Positions 1 through 13,714 are shown, counted from the stretch's first letter. The stretch: DNA of 64,000 nucleotides from Crossaster papposus (GCA_037893245.1 JBAIAA010000702.1:682001-746000); one strand, 5' to 3'. Made by a program: numbers and translations. Notes: generated by a model not told the origin, from the letters alone.

Positions 1-3000
1 ATGGAGCACGACGACTCGCGAAGCTGGACGGCCGAGTTGAGCCCCACCAGCAGCATGTCGTCTTGCAGCGATGAAGCCTGGGAAGGGACGGTATTTCATG
101 GCGCTCATCCCTCCTCCGTGGCCCTCACGCTACCCGAGGTGCACAGCGGCGCGGTGGCAGCAATGGCTTACGCCAACCTCTACCGAGGGAAAAACGAAAG
201 CCCCTTCTCCACCTCCTCATCAGTATCCACACCGAAACATTGTAAGGACGACGAAAACCAAGCCCCAAAGATACCGTCTGATACTTTTCACTCTGAGACA
301 GAGCTGGGTTCCCGCAGCTACACAGAACTGGTGCCCAGAAAAAACAACCAGAAGACAGATCCAGTCATGCAGCCCGTCGTGGAGAGACACGAAGGGTATA
401 TAAATAAACTGCAAGCCATGCAGAGCTCCATAGCTCTTTCGCCCAAGCCGACCTCGCCAGCTTGCGGCAATAACAACAACAACGAAGTGTGGGTTAGCAG
501 GCATCCCAACGGCACACAGTTGTCGGGGATGGGTGAAGGAGGAGGAGGCGGCTCATCAGAGGGGCTGCTGGATCTCTCTCAGCCTGGTGAACACCTGAAG
601 ATGAAACGGGATGAAGACCAAGACAGAGAAACACAGGGAGATCTTCTACACAGCATCATGACTCACTTCTTGCAGCTTAAGATAGATGTGGTTACACAGT
701 GGAAAGTTTACCACAGCAAGGTAAGGAAAGTTGTATTCGAGTACCTACAAGTCCTTTCACAAGTAACTGGTTGAACAATGACAAGGGAATAATAATAATA
801 TTAATGAACCTAGAGTGCATATCATTGTAATGTGCCTATGTACTTCATCGTTACCCTGGATATTGGGCCCATGAAACATGTCAAATTCACCATCTCAACT
901 CCCTGGGGAGTTAAAGTGAGCAGTTAAGAATTTAAACTTATCGGTATTACATGTATTCAATTTCGATACTTGACTTTTTGGTTGCTGTCGGGTCGAAATA
1001 TGTTCTTTGCGTGTGTTTCTATTATAACGGTATTCAAAGGGCCCCATGTAATGTAATTTTTATTAACCAAAGTGTACAGCATCAGCTCTTCAGAATACGG
1101 CCAAAGAGGCATGAAAATACTTTGTGCGAAGTAAAGAGGAATTTTAGATAACGTCACGAAGACAGACACTGTTCAGACAAATTCTTTTTGCAACATCTGA
1201 CGTTAAACTTTATTAAACTGCTCCAAATCGTATCTTTCCTCTTTCACCGCCAAAATCATTTTGTTTTCCATTTTGTTATTTTCGAATAGCTAATGCATGC
1301 ACACGCAGTCGTGAACCACATAACGATCGAGGATCCCCCATTGTGTTTTCCTTTATTCCTATGTTACACCCAAACCACATTACCTTAGCGCTTGCCCCAA
1401 CGATCGAGGACCGAATTCGGACAATCAAACCATCAATCGAGGATCCTTTGTTCCCTTTGTTCTCTTTTGTGTTTTGACCCTCGATCGTAATACGATACAA
1501 GAGCACACACGTGCGCACATACGCACCCAACACGCTATAGAGTGTGGGGTACCTCTATTGTCCGACCCGTCTTTCCTTCTTTTGTTTTCCTTTGTCCCCT
1601 TAGAAATCTCGAAATACATAGCATTACGAGTGTGGGGTACTTCCATTTTTAAAGACGGGACTGTGGGGTACCATTGTTCCATTGTTGCCCTTTTGTTGCC
1701 GGTACTCCATAAGTGCCAATCCGTAAACGCAATTACACCCACGTTTGTTTATGGTTTAAATCGAGGAGTTTGCTTTGTTCCTCTCGAAAATTTCCTTTGT
1801 TTGTACTCTTACTTTTTCCGACGGCTCTCATTGGTTTTGTACACGAATCTCAATCGAGGTCGTCCTCGATTCTAACCCTAACCCCAATTCACCTTCGTGT
1901 CGCCAGGTACCTCCATTTACACCATAAACAAACGCACCCACCCACACAGCTTTACCTTACATACGCACTGTGGACATTCCTTTGTATTCGTGTAGTTAAC
2001 AAACTTTGACTAAATACTCATTTTTCTCGCTTCCCCAAAACAAATTTACCCTCAAATTAGGATTATGGGCCTCTCAGCTGTCCCTTCTATCTTTTCTATA
2101 TAAACCCTAACCCGTTTTTCCTCTAGCGCTCTTTTTCGGAAACTGAAAAACGGATTGTGGACGTGTGCAAGTCCACACACCGTAACCTCTTCCCGCATCG
2201 TGTGGACCTATATTGTTCGGAGGTCCACACTGCGTATGCAAGACTAACTCACCCACACAGTCATGTATAGACCGGCAATCGTGGATGGGGCATTGTCCGA
2301 CCGTCTTCCCTTTTTTGTTTGTACTCTAACGTTTTCGGATGATCGCCATAGGATTTGTACACGAGAAAAGATCGTTGACGTTGTGTCAATCGTGGACCCA
2401 TTGTTTGACTCCCAATTCTTTTGTCTGACGACCACGATTGCACGCACGCACGCACGCACGCGAGGACGCAACTGGTCATTATTCATGCATAATCATAGTT
2501 AATTTTTCACAGTACCTACCGGTACATGTACATACTGTACATTAGTTTAAATGAACGATTATATTTAACTGAGTGATTTCCAGTATATCAAAGTTTTTGT
2601 TTTAAGTAGTAAATATGATAATCTGGTGTCCAGACGTATGGTCAGGTACCAGACTATAATGCTGTTTCTTTTTTTGGTTACCAAATGTACGTCACGAACA
2701 GCGCAACCATTTTTCAGTGTTAATGAGCGGGCCATGTTAATGAGCGGGCCAATTACATTTACACTGATTAACCTCAATTAATGTCATTTTATGCCATTTT
2801 ATCACGTCTGGTCTTGTTACTTGTCACAAAGGCACATTTGAAATTATTAAACCGCAATTCTTCCATAAAAGTCTGCTTAGAACTACAGTTGATATCGATA
2901 CCTTTTTGGTTGCACAAAATTCAGCTTGGGAATGACAACTTCTGTCGTACGCCTTTGAAAATAAATACAAAAAGAATTAATCTTGCAGTTATGCGGAAAG

Positions 3001-4561
3001 CCAATAAAAGCCTTTCTACTTGGTGCTTTTGAAAATAGTAGTATTGAAAAGAGAAATTTTGTGGGGTAAAATCTTGACTTTTTCATTTCACTCGGCTTTG
3101 CCTGGTAAAATGAAAAAGTCCAAATTTTACCTTGCGATAATATTCCTCCCATTCCACACTGATCCGCTCAATACTATTTCACCTTGCAAGAGTTCAAATG
3201 TGCTCTGAAGACCCACCTTTTTCAAGTTGCATTCCAGTAGCTCATTCATTCATTCATTTGATTGTCAAGTTGTGTTTCGTAATGTCCAGGTTTTAGATCA
3301 TTTGTGTCTCTGTTGCCTTTGTTTTTGTTCTCTGCCCCTTGAGCATCTCATTAAGGTAGGTAATGGCGCATTATATTGCCTACATTTTTTTTATTGTAAA
3401 TTTTTTTCAAGGTATCAAGTAACGAAGTGAGTGACATAAGCTTGAAGGAGGTGGACAGTTTTGTGAATTCCTCTTACGAAATAACAGACTGCATCAGAAG
3501 TTACGTCTGCAAAGTCTTAGGTGAGTTGAAAACATCGCAGTCAAGTTTACCAATATCTTGAGTGTATCGTTGCCAACAAAATGCTCTCATTAGAATTTTG
3601 GCTCCTAATTTCTTTTCCATTAAATATTTAATTTATTCGGGTTAAAGGTACTGTAGGATACACCATTTGTAATAGTTTGAATTATCATGAATGGTTGGAT
3701 TTAGGTGGGTTGTATTTTATAGTAAATATCGCTTAACTGACCTTAATCATGGATGCTAAGAAAAGCAAGAAAAACCAATCTGACGATTAGGATTTATTTT
3801 TAATTGTTTTCAATAATTACTTTATATCTAGTGCAGTCATTTTGCTGGATGCCTAGAATCATTATTTACTATCCAATAAGTAAGATATTTTTAAAAAATA
3901 ATTTCTTAACCCTTAACTCCTTAGGGTGTGTGCAAAATTTGAGTTGGTTAGGGTTTATCTGCAAATGTTGTATCCAGCATTACTCTTAATAGGTTCTGAT
4001 GACTGCTTCTAATATTCAGTAATGTGTATTATAATTATTGAAAAAGGGACCTTTGTAAGACATTCCCGTAGTTCTGTGCACTAAATTGTTTTAACCTTAA
4101 TTTACCTTCCACAGCAAATGTTGTTTTAAATGCTTTGGACCACGAGCAATCGATAGCCTATTGCAACAGTAAAAATTTGCTTTTAAAGTGGTAATTTCCA
4201 TTGCTGCATGGTCGGCCGACCAGCGCTGGAAAAACTGTTTTTACTTCAAATACTGCTCCTAATTTTTCATATTTAGTTATTCACATTTTCTTTGCATTGA
4301 CTACATCAGTGAAGAGGTACAACTGTTCTCTAAACTCACAATTCCCAAACGTCTACAAATTGCTCCATATTTCATCTTAACCAGTTCGCGCCGGGATTAT
4401 TTTAACACCACTGAGCCGAGGCGCGGATTAAATCTTGGGAAAACTTTGCGTTTATATACGTCGCGAACTGGTTAAGTTGGGTCAGGATACCTGACTACAA
4501 GAACACGATTAGTTTTCTTGATACATTTTAAGTCAGTGTAACAAAATTTTCTATAACATAC

Positions 4562-4592
<31 letters not shown>

Positions 4593-7500
4593 AAACAAAA
4601 TAATAATCCATTCATTTCTGAAAATTACAGCAAAAGCAACTAATGTACATTCCTTTTAGAGCCGGCGTCAGGTAGACCTGTGATTTGTTTGCATCACGGC
4701 AGAACTGTCTACATTTTGCAGAAAAATAATGCTCCGGTCACAAAACTGAGAAATCAACTAGACCCTTTTACTCAAGACCCATCATGCTATGGCGACAGGA
4801 AAATGTCCCCACTACTCGATCTGTTTTTTTCCAAACAAAAGAACCTGTCCCCACAACTAGGTGTATTCTAGAACACCGTTAAGTACTGAACACACTCCTG
4901 ATCACTATTAGTCAGTATCAGAATATGTAAGATCATGGAGCAAAAAACTAGATGGTAAGATGTGCATTATGAATTGAAGTCTGTGCAATCTGTATTTACA
5001 CCTAGGTTTGGCACAGCAGAACTGCAGCTCTGGGGTGGAGTTTGTCTGGTCCTCTGTGGCTGTAGTGGTCAAGACCTGTCTGCTGCTGGACCTCCCGACA
5101 GGCAACGGTCAGCCAAGGAAGGCTGGAGGGGGGCGGGACCCCCCTCAACTCTTGAAGGAGGAGGCGGCCTGCATTAGCATTCTAGCCTTGTTCTCCTCAG
5201 GTAAGCGATTTCCATGATATTAACCCGTACTCCCTACATGTAGTTACTATTAGACATACCGGTAGTACACACAAATCATGACAACAGCAGTACTGGTACA
5301 TGATGCAGGGATGCGATTCTTCTGACTTTTGGCAGAATTTTGACTTTAGTATTTTGATTTCCGACTTAAATTTTGTGTTCCGACTTTTTATTTGGCTCCG
5401 ACCATGGACAATTGACATTTGAAGTTCCGAAATTTATGGCAAACTTTTCTTCAGAAAGATGTTTTCATTTTCAGGTATATGTATGATGTTTTGATTAATG
5501 ATCGTCACTTTATGAAAAATATTCTTGTGCGCAATTCCGCATCAGTGTGTTACATGTGTTTTGCTAAAAACGTACAGCTCCAATGTTAACAACACGATCA
5601 TCGCAAAGACATCATTTACCGTAAAGGAAAGAGATGATAAAAATGGGTGGAATTCATCTGGAAATTGAAAAACCTGGGGCCTGGATAAAGCACTATGGCT
5701 GTGATGCAATAAAAAAACAACTATGTGTCGTAGGGGAATTTACTGGCTCGGGTTACATTTATAATAAAACTTGTTGCACTTTTTGGTCAAATTTGTTCTC
5801 TTTCCTCGCAAATTTTATCAAAATATAAAAAAAATACTTACATTTGACATTTGCCATAGTAAACGTCAAGCATTTTTCAATACTTTGTAATGATGTTTGA
5901 ATATCACAGTGCTGCACACGCGCTCACTTCGATATAGAACAAAAATTTAGACTTTTTCATTTTTTTAGAATCTAATCCCTAATGATGTGCAAAATCAATT
6001 GGATTCTTAGCAGTACTTGAGGCGACTTGGCCCAAGTCCCTCTTAATCTTTTTGTGATTTTAATGTTTTTATTGTACACTGTTCTATGGCTGACACTGTG
6101 CCGTGGAACTGCCCGTTAATTTAAAGCAATTACTGGAACAAGTAAAGTGACCATGAGAGACCACTGGTACAGTTGACCCATGATAGAAACACTATCTATT
6201 TTTTTTAATAGTCGATCGCCCCACATGATAAATTATTTCCTGTCCCAATTTTCTTTTGTAATCAACAAGTCAATAAGCTAGTTTGGTATCTGGATAAGGT
6301 AAAAGGGTAAAAGGTTATTCGACATAAAATCGCCAGTTGCCGTGATGCCATGGCGCAGTGGTTACGGTGTTTGACTCGTGTACAATGGTGCGTGGGTTCG
6401 AACCCTGCTAGGAACATGTTTTTTGTGCCCTTGGGCAAACACTTGCCTACAATTGCCTCTCCACCCAGGAGTATAAATGGGTACCTGTGAGGGCCAAGGC
6501 CGATTAAGCGCCTTTAAACGGCTGCCGCGCGGTCCAGGGCCTGATGAACCATATGTACAGTGTATCTGTACATGTAAGTTTGTACACAACAATATTCGAT
6601 GATTTCCTTTCTTGGGATAAATGTGGTAGATAAATGCACACAAGGCTATGGGGGATATGATTAACTGAATCCATATTCATTGCATGCTTTAGTGCAATCG
6701 AAAAGACGATGCATACTTTTGTTTGAACAAAAGTTTGGACACACAAGACGCCTTAAAAACACATCAAAAAAATTGAAAAATATAACTTCAGAACCAGGAC
6801 GATCTCTTAAAATTTGCTGGTGCATGTACCTGTACCTCGTATGCTTTTGCTGGAATACGATAACAATGTTTTACTCAAAATAATTTATTTTTCTTCCATT
6901 TTTTTAAACTACAGTGGCAGCTACAGGAAGTGATAATGCATCTTTAGCAGATGCATGTCAGTGGATATGTTGTATTGCACAGGACTACCTCAGAGGTGTG
7001 TGTTTAGGATGAGCATTGGGTTGGGTTGACCATGCCAAACCGACCCGAAACACTATAGATACGATCCCAATCCTGGGAAAACCGAAACGACCAGACCTTA
7101 CTGTAAGATGAAAAAAACCGAAACGACCTCTGGACCCAACTGTATGATGGAAAAACCAAAATGACCAGACCCAACTGTATGATGGAAAAACTGACCCAAA
7201 GTCGGTTTCGGGTCGAATTTGCAAAATATTAGTGTGTATACTATCAATACGTGTAGCAAACGTTAACTTACTCCATTGATTAAGTCTGAAATGAAGGAAT
7301 TCCAGAAGTAAATCCTGTAGTCCTGACACTTTTTAATTCTTTTTAAAGTGTTTTTTTTAAACAGCAGACATGAATTTTCAGTCAAATCTTGCAAGCTTAC
7401 AGAGCTTACCAAACTCCTGAACTAGTGGTAGTTTTCTCCGATCACCCTAAAAATGTCACTAAATGTTGAAACTTGTGAGGTATACCAAAACTATAATTGA

Positions 7501-7623
7501 TTAATTTTGAAATTTTGTTTTCTTCTGTCTTTAGAGAAGTGTAAGACAGAAGAGAGATTTCAACAAGTCACCCAGCTACTACAGGGGGATTCAACTGCAA
7601 CGCTTATCTCCTCACCAACCTGA
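1..7623 (+). CDS. Unrecognised five-exon gene, 5' end possibly incomplete
   Basis: Exons read as 1-720, 3412-3520, 5006-5200, 6915-6995 and 7535-7623. All introns are GT-AG and the phases (0,1,1,1) join without a stop, giving about 397 codons that end in TGA at 7621. The first base of the window is an ATG in frame, so it may be the real start or an internal methionine. Residues 1-200 are low complexity: a Ser-rich start, an Asn run near 158-162 and a Gly run near 178-183. From about residue 215 the protein looks helical and globular (LLHSIMTHFLQLKIDVVTQW, then a VEFVWSSVAVVVK segment and a SLADACQWICCIAQDYL segment). No signal peptide or clear membrane helix is seen. I do not recognise the family and assign no function. 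The reading frame that continues past 720 to a stop at 772-774 is intron read-through. Downstream A-rich sequences such as AATAAA near 8280 could serve polyadenylation. Confidence 0.75.
1276..2470. repeat. Rearranged repeat block in intron 1 of the first gene
   Basis: Short phrases recur in scrambled order: 'atcgaggatcc', 'gtgtggggtac', 'ttgtccgacc(c)gtcttccctt', 'acccacacag', plus telomere-like 'ctaaccctaacc' at about 1873 and 2105. It ends in a GCAC microsatellite at about 2438-2462. No protein similarity is seen. This looks like a decayed mobile element or minisatellite-derived sequence. Confidence 0.5.
3051..3160. repeat. Short palindromic repeat, copy 1 (also 23661-23802 and 30721-30882)
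   Basis: The arms 'ggtaaaatcttgactttttc' and 'gaaaaagtccaaattttacc' are inverted copies, followed by 'aatattcctcccattcca'. The same hairpin recurs at two other sites in the window, which marks it as an interspersed family. The copy at 30.7 kb is the most complete. Confidence 0.7.
3644..3900. repeat. About 350-bp inverted-repeat element family 'GGTAGGATACACCATT', copy 1 (truncated)
   Basis: It begins with the terminal motif 'aaggtactgtaggatacacc' and carries the family core (tagtaaatatcg, tcatggatgc, tttgctggatgcctagaatc). The end is lost. Other copies lie at 27095-27430, 28618-28965, 31006-31374 and 34226-34566. Complete copies end in inverted versions of the same 'ggtaggatacaccatt' sequence, as expected of a non-autonomous DNA transposon. 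Confidence 0.65.
4377..4475. mobile_element. TTAA-flanked MITE 'CCAGTTCGCGCC', internally deleted copy
   Basis: TTAA-CCAGTTCGCGCC at the left mirrors GCGAACTGG-TTAA at the right. At 99 bp it keeps both ends and short pieces of the interior found in the roughly 240-bp copies at 11032, 15676, 15920 and 23272. A run of 28 C follows at 4565-4592. Confidence 0.75.
6346..6560 (+). mobile_element. tRNA-derived SINE
   Basis: A tRNA-like head carries an A-box-like 'tggcgcagtggt' and a B box 'gggttcgaaccc' (6355-6405). It is followed by a body 'cttgggcaaacacttgcc..attgcctctccacccagg' and 'agtataaatgggtacctg'. The same body recurs at about 33840-33905, so this is an interspersed family. It lies in intron 3 of the first gene. 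It is not a functional tRNA because the acceptor stem does not pair. Confidence 0.8.
7020..7215. repeat. Short minisatellite, about 45-bp degenerate unit
   Basis: Units resembling 'gaccagacccaactgtatga' + 'tggaaaaaccgaaa' repeat about 3-4 times. They are bounded by 'accgacccgaaac' on the left and its inverse 'gtttcgggtcga' on the right. The block begins about 25 bases after the exon ending at 6995. Confidence 0.6.
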
Positions 7624-7747
7624 ATGAAAAGAAAATCCTGTTTTTGGTGGTGTGATTTTGACAAATGGTGTAAATATCAATTAAAAACAGAGTTACTACC
7701 TCTCTCACTATATCACTCCCTCCTCCTTGTTTTTTCTGGAGGGTTTC

Positions 7748-7808
7748 TAGACCCACCACAGGCCCGCCACGGGCCCGCCTACGGGCCTGCCACGGGCCCG
7801 CCACGGGC
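7748..7808. repeat. GC-rich minisatellite in the presumed 3' UTR
   Basis: Five to six units of about 11 bp, 'cccgccacggg' and variants, stand out sharply from the AT-rich surroundings. They lie 125 bp downstream of the stop codon of the first gene, so they are probably transcribed. Confidence 0.7.
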
Positions 7809-10340
7809 TTCTAGTCCTGCCTTGCCAATTTATTTGCTCACTTTGAAACTAGACAGTCCTGCCTTTTCAAGACAAATTCTTCATTTCTTGGCAATGATAA
7901 TATGCATTACAGGCATTAATTTTCAACCAACCAACCAATACCTACTTTACCTAGATGGTTATCATTTTACAGTTGCAAAGTTACATTATGCAACAAATTC
8001 CGACACACAAGCAACATAAAATTGGTTCACAAACACAATCACAGTACCGTAGGTCAGGTTAGCTTAGCTTAACTTAAATAAATTAAATTAATAAGATACA
8101 TTAATTAAATTAATAAGAACAAATTAAAGTTAATATTTCCAAGACATTCCACTCTGAAGCACATTTTTTCCTTTTTTATTATAGAACAGTTGTATGTTTA
8201 TTTGAAAGAATATGTGTAAAGCAAATATAGCAGCTGTAACATGTTTTTTAACAGTAAACAATGTTGTGTTTGTTTGTGAATAAATAGTGTATACTCTCAC
8301 TTTAAATCTGAAATGTTTATTTTACAAGCTGGTTAATTGTAATGTTTACTTTTAGTTTCAAACAGAAATTTAGAATTTTGACATTTATTCAAGATATGCT
8401 CCAAGTCTAAATGGTTGAATTAAGATTGTACGATTGATTTGATTATTTTACTTATTCACTACATATTAATGTTCCTTTTTTTTCTTTCCAATTGAATTGT
8501 ATATTTGTGTAAATCCTCTTTTTATTGACTTGGTTACATATTGCCATTACCATAGAAGCTTGTTACCTTTTCTATTGGAAAACGTGTTTGATTTGTTCTC
8601 CCATTAAGTCTACATGTATACGTCATCTTTTCTCTGTTGCCAAGGCAATTTGCCCCACACAAGTTACTCAAATATTTCTCTACATTAACAGTACAAGCTT
8701 TTGCAATGGACATTTTAGCCATCAATGTGTGATGCCATTTACAAAGACAACTGACGTCACACTTTGGTACTTTATTGAAAAACCTCAATAATGATCTGCA
8801 TAAACTGTACCCAATTCTTGGTGGATCCGATCCCCTGTGCATGTACAACGTGTCTATGAAACGTGCTCTCAAACATTTACTTCAGTCGGGCTTCTTCTTT
8901 TGTGCCATTTTAGCCATAAAATGGCAACGGCACGAACAAACTTTAACGGTTCGTTTAGTAACGATGATGATAAAAATGCACTCCGCTTAAAAATGAGAAA
9001 ATAAATTCCCACAAAAAGAACTATTATCAATACAGACATTGTGGCGGTTTGTTTGCTATCCTCTACAATTCTATTCCTCGACCAAAATGTGACAAACACC
9101 AACACCCAAACCTCTTGCAGTGCAGAAGAAAAGGACCACTTTCCAACACACACACAAAAAGGCTTTGCCTGATGTAATTGATTATTGAATTGAGCGTGTT
9201 TTCTTATTGCCAACTGGCCGTGCCTGTGTTAAAAGCTTTCTCAAACTCACGAACAATAAACACGTGTTTACAGTCTTTCCCCCCTCACGAGATACGTGTA
9301 GCTAGACTACTTTATATCTCACCCAGCTTTTTTTTTTTTAATTTTCTAGCATATTTGTGGTTTTTCTCCCCACTTTTATTTTATTGAAAGCTTTGATTTG
9401 ATTATTTTGTCGCTGAAGTCTGTTGTTGACAAAGTAGATAACATTCTGGAAGGGAACAAATATATTTCCAAATAGGTGAAAATAATTTTTTGCTGCGGCT
9501 TGCCGGTGTTATGACACGGGGTTATATTGGATGGATTTTGAAAGCAAAATTGATTCACTTTGGGAAAAACATATAATCAGGTGTCTTTTATGAGTCGAGT
9601 CTTTTATGAATCATTGAAAATAAAGATAAGACTTGGAATTATTTGAAATCTTTGCCAAGCAAAGAAGATTTCTTCGCTTTCTTTGATTATCAAAAACAAC
9701 AATGAAAATGAATCAGGTTATATACATGTAAATATTTTTAATGGTAATAATATAACGATTTCGGTATTTAATTATAAAATGCTGCAATTTTTACATCATG
9801 TTAATATTTGTAAATTATTCTTGATATGAAATAGGTGTTGCACCAGGTACTATACCAGTATAATTTACTGGTTTTATGCATAATATATGTATATATGGAT
9901 ATGAGCACAGTGTATATTTTATTTGTACTGTGGTGGTATTTTATCGGTATCATGTATGCCCTAAATGTATAAGTACTGGAAAATGTAATGGACTTCACTT
10001 TTATAAAGAGTTGATCAGCAACATGAAAATCCTTTTGGTGGATTGATTGCTAGCCGAAGTAAATTCACCGAGTTGAACATAATCCTGCTCAGAACCATTT
10101 TGTGTTTGTCTGTATTAAGTTTTTATATAGGTTTTCTCTTCACTGGTTTTATTTACAATTCCAGGTTTTCCTACTTTTTTTCTCGTTTTTTTGTCTACCT
10201 TTTTACTTGTTCTATACTTCTTATGTTTTTCTACTGTTTGTTCTACAACTCCAAAATGCAAAACAGTTCACAAGGTTGCTGAGATAGGACTCCAGAAAAA
10301 TAATTCTTGCACAAAGCCTGTGTCTTAAACATTTGACCAC
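7809..10340. other. Intergenic, no gene seen
   Basis: AT-rich sequence with short A/T-rich direct repeats (for example 'taaattaattaagaa'-like at 8070-8130). Open frames are short and lack family resemblance. The 3' UTR and polyadenylation site of the upstream gene may lie in the first few hundred bases. Confidence 0.5.
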
Positions 10341-10348
10341 TTCGTCAC

Positions 10349-12630
10349 CGTTTTCACGAAGGGGCGAATTTCATGAAAAATCGTCTATTTATCGAAGAAG
10401 AAATTTTTTTATGAAAACGATTAAATATTGAAGTTTCTACAACCTGGTAAAGTTATACATCCAAAAAATCATTAAAATCCTAATTAACCTAATTTAGACC
10501 ACAGGGCATGGCTGCAAAATGTGCTCAGAAATCAATTTCCTTGGCGCACCTCTTGAATCTAAGTGAAATCACTGCAGTCTGTTAGCTGGGATCATGTGGA
10601 TCACGAAAAACCAAAATCCCCAATTAAATTGTTCACCAGTTAATTAAATATTTGCATTTTAATCACCTGTGTATAACGGGCGCCCTCTATTGACCAGGAT
10701 TAGAAATGGGAAAAGATTGCTTATTGCAGTTGCTTGCTCAAAAGGGAATCTACAGAGACAGAATTCGATTAAAGAGGAATTAGGATGTGTTTTAATGTCT
10801 TAATACAAATTTTGTTCATTGCCATAATTTGAACTTTTTAATAGTGTCATTTTTTTATTGTTATTGTTTGATTTTTGTATTATAATTGTTTAATCTTGGG
10901 GGGGGGGGGGGGGTTAAAAATCTAAATGTAAATTGTATGAAAAAAATATATACACGACCAGAGTTTTTTTTTAGCTTTAGTCTTTGATACATGTTTATTC
11001 GTGACGGTAAAACTGAAATTTGTCCATGTCTTTAACCAGTTCGCGCCGGGATTATTTTTACATCGCCGAGCCGACGGGCGGGATTATTTTTAACGAAACT
11101 CGATCCGAAGCGTGTTCAGGCCGATAGTGCTGGGTAGCACACCCACGCATTTCCGGCCTTGCGCGCTGCTGACATACATTTCCGAACTTGAACTTGGCGT
11201 ATTTATTCGTCATCCGTTTTGAATTTGGGGAAATTTTTGCGTTTATATTCGTCATCCGGCGCGAACTGGTTCAATGTACTTGTGAGTGGGTGAACAACAA
11301 CTCGTACCGATTTACGTTTAATACACAATTCTGTTATAACAAACATTTTGCCCATTTCCAGCTGAATTTATATTAGGGAGAGTCAGATGGAAAGCAGACT
11401 GTGTGATACAATGTTTCTGTGGTGACAAGATCCTTCCCTTCGATCTGTGAGAGCAGCCACTGATCTTCTTTTTTCCTCGCTGCTTCCAGAAGCTTTCCTG
11501 CAGTTAGCGTCTGGCATTGTGAATGTTTGTCAAGGACAGTTGTTCGGGTCTTTTTGTCCAAACTCCACCTCTGTTCTCTTTTTTAACGGCATATACTCAA
11601 CTACATCACGTACTGTTGACAATGCAGATTCCTGCGGTACATCAACCAGTGCGTGTACGATTGGAATGCCAATATGATCATCTCCGCTTTTTCGGCGATT
11701 TTTGCTTGGATACATTTTTCCACCTACCGGCACAAGCGTGGAATTTTGTAAAACTCTTTTCAGAGAACAACAAAACCCTGGAATCTGCATCTGAACCGTG
11801 CATAATATACTTTTTTTGTTCAAATCGCTATCATCTGAGCAGCTCGTGTCAACAGCGCCTACGCTCGCTCTATTTTACAACGCCCGCTATTGGTCCATTT
11901 TCCCACTATTCGCACAAACGTGCCGCACCACGACAGAAGGGCCTCGTTGAATGGTCGTTGGAAAACATGAATTTTAAATTTAGATTTTATCGAGTACTGG
12001 TTCGCAGACCGTTTGGGGATTTTATTTGTGAGTTTCCCAACAACTTTCTAAGTAGTTTAAAGTAAAATTTATATAGATTCACGATATGCGTCAAGAAGGT
12101 GCAAGATAATCGGCCATGCCCTGTGGTCTAATTGGGCGAATTGGTCCTCGAGTGCCCTTTTGCGTTTTCACGAAGAGGCGAATTCGAAATAGCGTTGACT
12201 TCAACGTGTTTATGAAGCTAAGGGGCACTTTGGTGCGCGTATTGACTTTAGCGTTTTCACTAAGAGGAATGAGGCGCCCTCTCCCCTTTAGCGTTTTCAC
12301 GAAGAGGCGAATTTAGGGCGCAGTGGGGAAATAATACATTCTGACTCTCACAGTCACGGGCGAATTTGCTAATGTATCGTTTTTTCGTTTTCACCAAGAG
12401 GCAATTATATTAATTGATTAATTCTGCAAAACTAATCATCTATTTTTCTTAACGTTTGCTATATTTAAGAAGATTGAAATCTCTTCTTTCCCATGATACC
12501 TTAATCTTGTATATTCTATGGATATTTATGTTTCAAACTGCCAAACGAAAAAAGGACGAACTTTACAAGCGATTTTCTCGAAAGTTTGTTCAGACCGTGA
12601 AAGGCTCAATTCGCCTCTTCGTGAAAACGG
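10349..12630. repeat. Scattered 'gttttcacgaagaggcgaat' motif cluster
   Basis: The 20-base phrase or close variants occur at about 10350, 12163, 12252, 12290 and 12388 on the + strand, and inverted at about 12607-12629. Between them is ordinary AT-rich DNA plus a MITE (11032-11274). The outermost copies are opposed, which fits ends of a larger decayed inverted-repeat element. No coding capacity is recognised. Confidence 0.5.
11032..11274. mobile_element. TTAA-flanked MITE 'CCAGTTCGCGCC', full-length copy
   Basis: The left end is TTAA then CCAGTTCGCGCCGGG. The right end is CCGGCGCGAACTGG then a slightly mutated TTCA. The interior includes 'cacacccacgcatttccggc' and 'cattccggcc'-type segments shared with the other copies. 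Confidence 0.8.
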
Positions 12631-12659
12631 ATGGCTGCATCCCGGGTGTGTAAAACTGG

Positions 12660-13700
12660 GGGTGGGTGGGGGAGGGGGGGGGCACACATCCTCCTTTCCT
12701 TCAGAAAAAAAGGAGAAGAAAACAGAGCAAGATTGAGACTGACAGAGACTCAAAAAGAGAAAAACGATATTCTGTAGATTATATTAAAAAAACACCCAGA
12801 GCCCTCTACTACCAGGGCGGGCGAGCACTCCTAGATCCTTTGGCGTAGGCGCTGCAACTTGCCATTCTGGATCCGCGGCTGGGTCTGTGAGAGATAAAAC
12901 CAATATAGTAAAGTTCTGTCGCATTTGTCATGCACATAACTGATTTCAGTTTCAATTAATAAAAAGGGGGAATTACTCTGCATTTGCCCGCATTTCGCAC
13001 TTTTTGGAACCAGCAAAACGAGTCTAAAGCAACTTTTTATTTTGTAACACCGTCTTGATAAAATTATGAACGGGAAAAACTCTAACCCTTGCACAGTGCT
13101 TGCAATAAAAATAAAACAAATAATTATGCCACTTTGGAGAAGAAAAAAATTGTCAGCGGCAAATTGATTAGCCCGTCATCTCCAAGTATTTCAAACACCA
13201 TAATTTCACAAAATTCTGGTTTACATCCAAACTAATAGTATCAACTGAAATTTGCAATCGTTTTAATAGCATCCTAGCCTGTAATTGTGAAATGTTGGAC
13301 CCGAGCCGCAATCACAGCTTTGCATAACCACGCAGCAGCTAAATTTAGTATATCATCAATTATAAACAGAAATTTGTTTAATTACACTCCTTAATTTTTT
13401 TAAGTTCCACTGCATACAACTGTGTATATTGTTCATATGGATAATGTTGTGACATAGTTATGAATAAAATCTTAATTTGAGCCTTCAATAACAGAACATT
13501 TTTTTTTGTATTGGAATTTTGAGATTTGCATCTTTTTGCTGATTGCCTCGGCCCTTTTTAAAAAATCTTCCAAATAAGATAAGTAGTTTGCGGTAACACC
13601 ACGGTAATACTCTTTTGGGGCTAGTGGGATGTGTTGATTGCCTCCGCGCGACTCACCCTTTAGTTAATCATTAGTCCCTCACATTTTCACTTGAAAGGTT
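12660..13700. other. Intergenic, no gene seen
   Basis: A G-rich run at 12658-12682 and an A-rich stretch follow each other, then unremarkable AT-rich sequence. No ORF with recognisable similarity and no clear repeat family are visible. Confidence 0.4.
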
Positions 13701-13714
13701 CCTGGTCGGAGATC

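Noticed and set aside
6346..6420. tRNA gene on the + strand
   Set aside because: It has A and B boxes but no cloverleaf acceptor pairing, and it continues into a SINE body shared with another locus.
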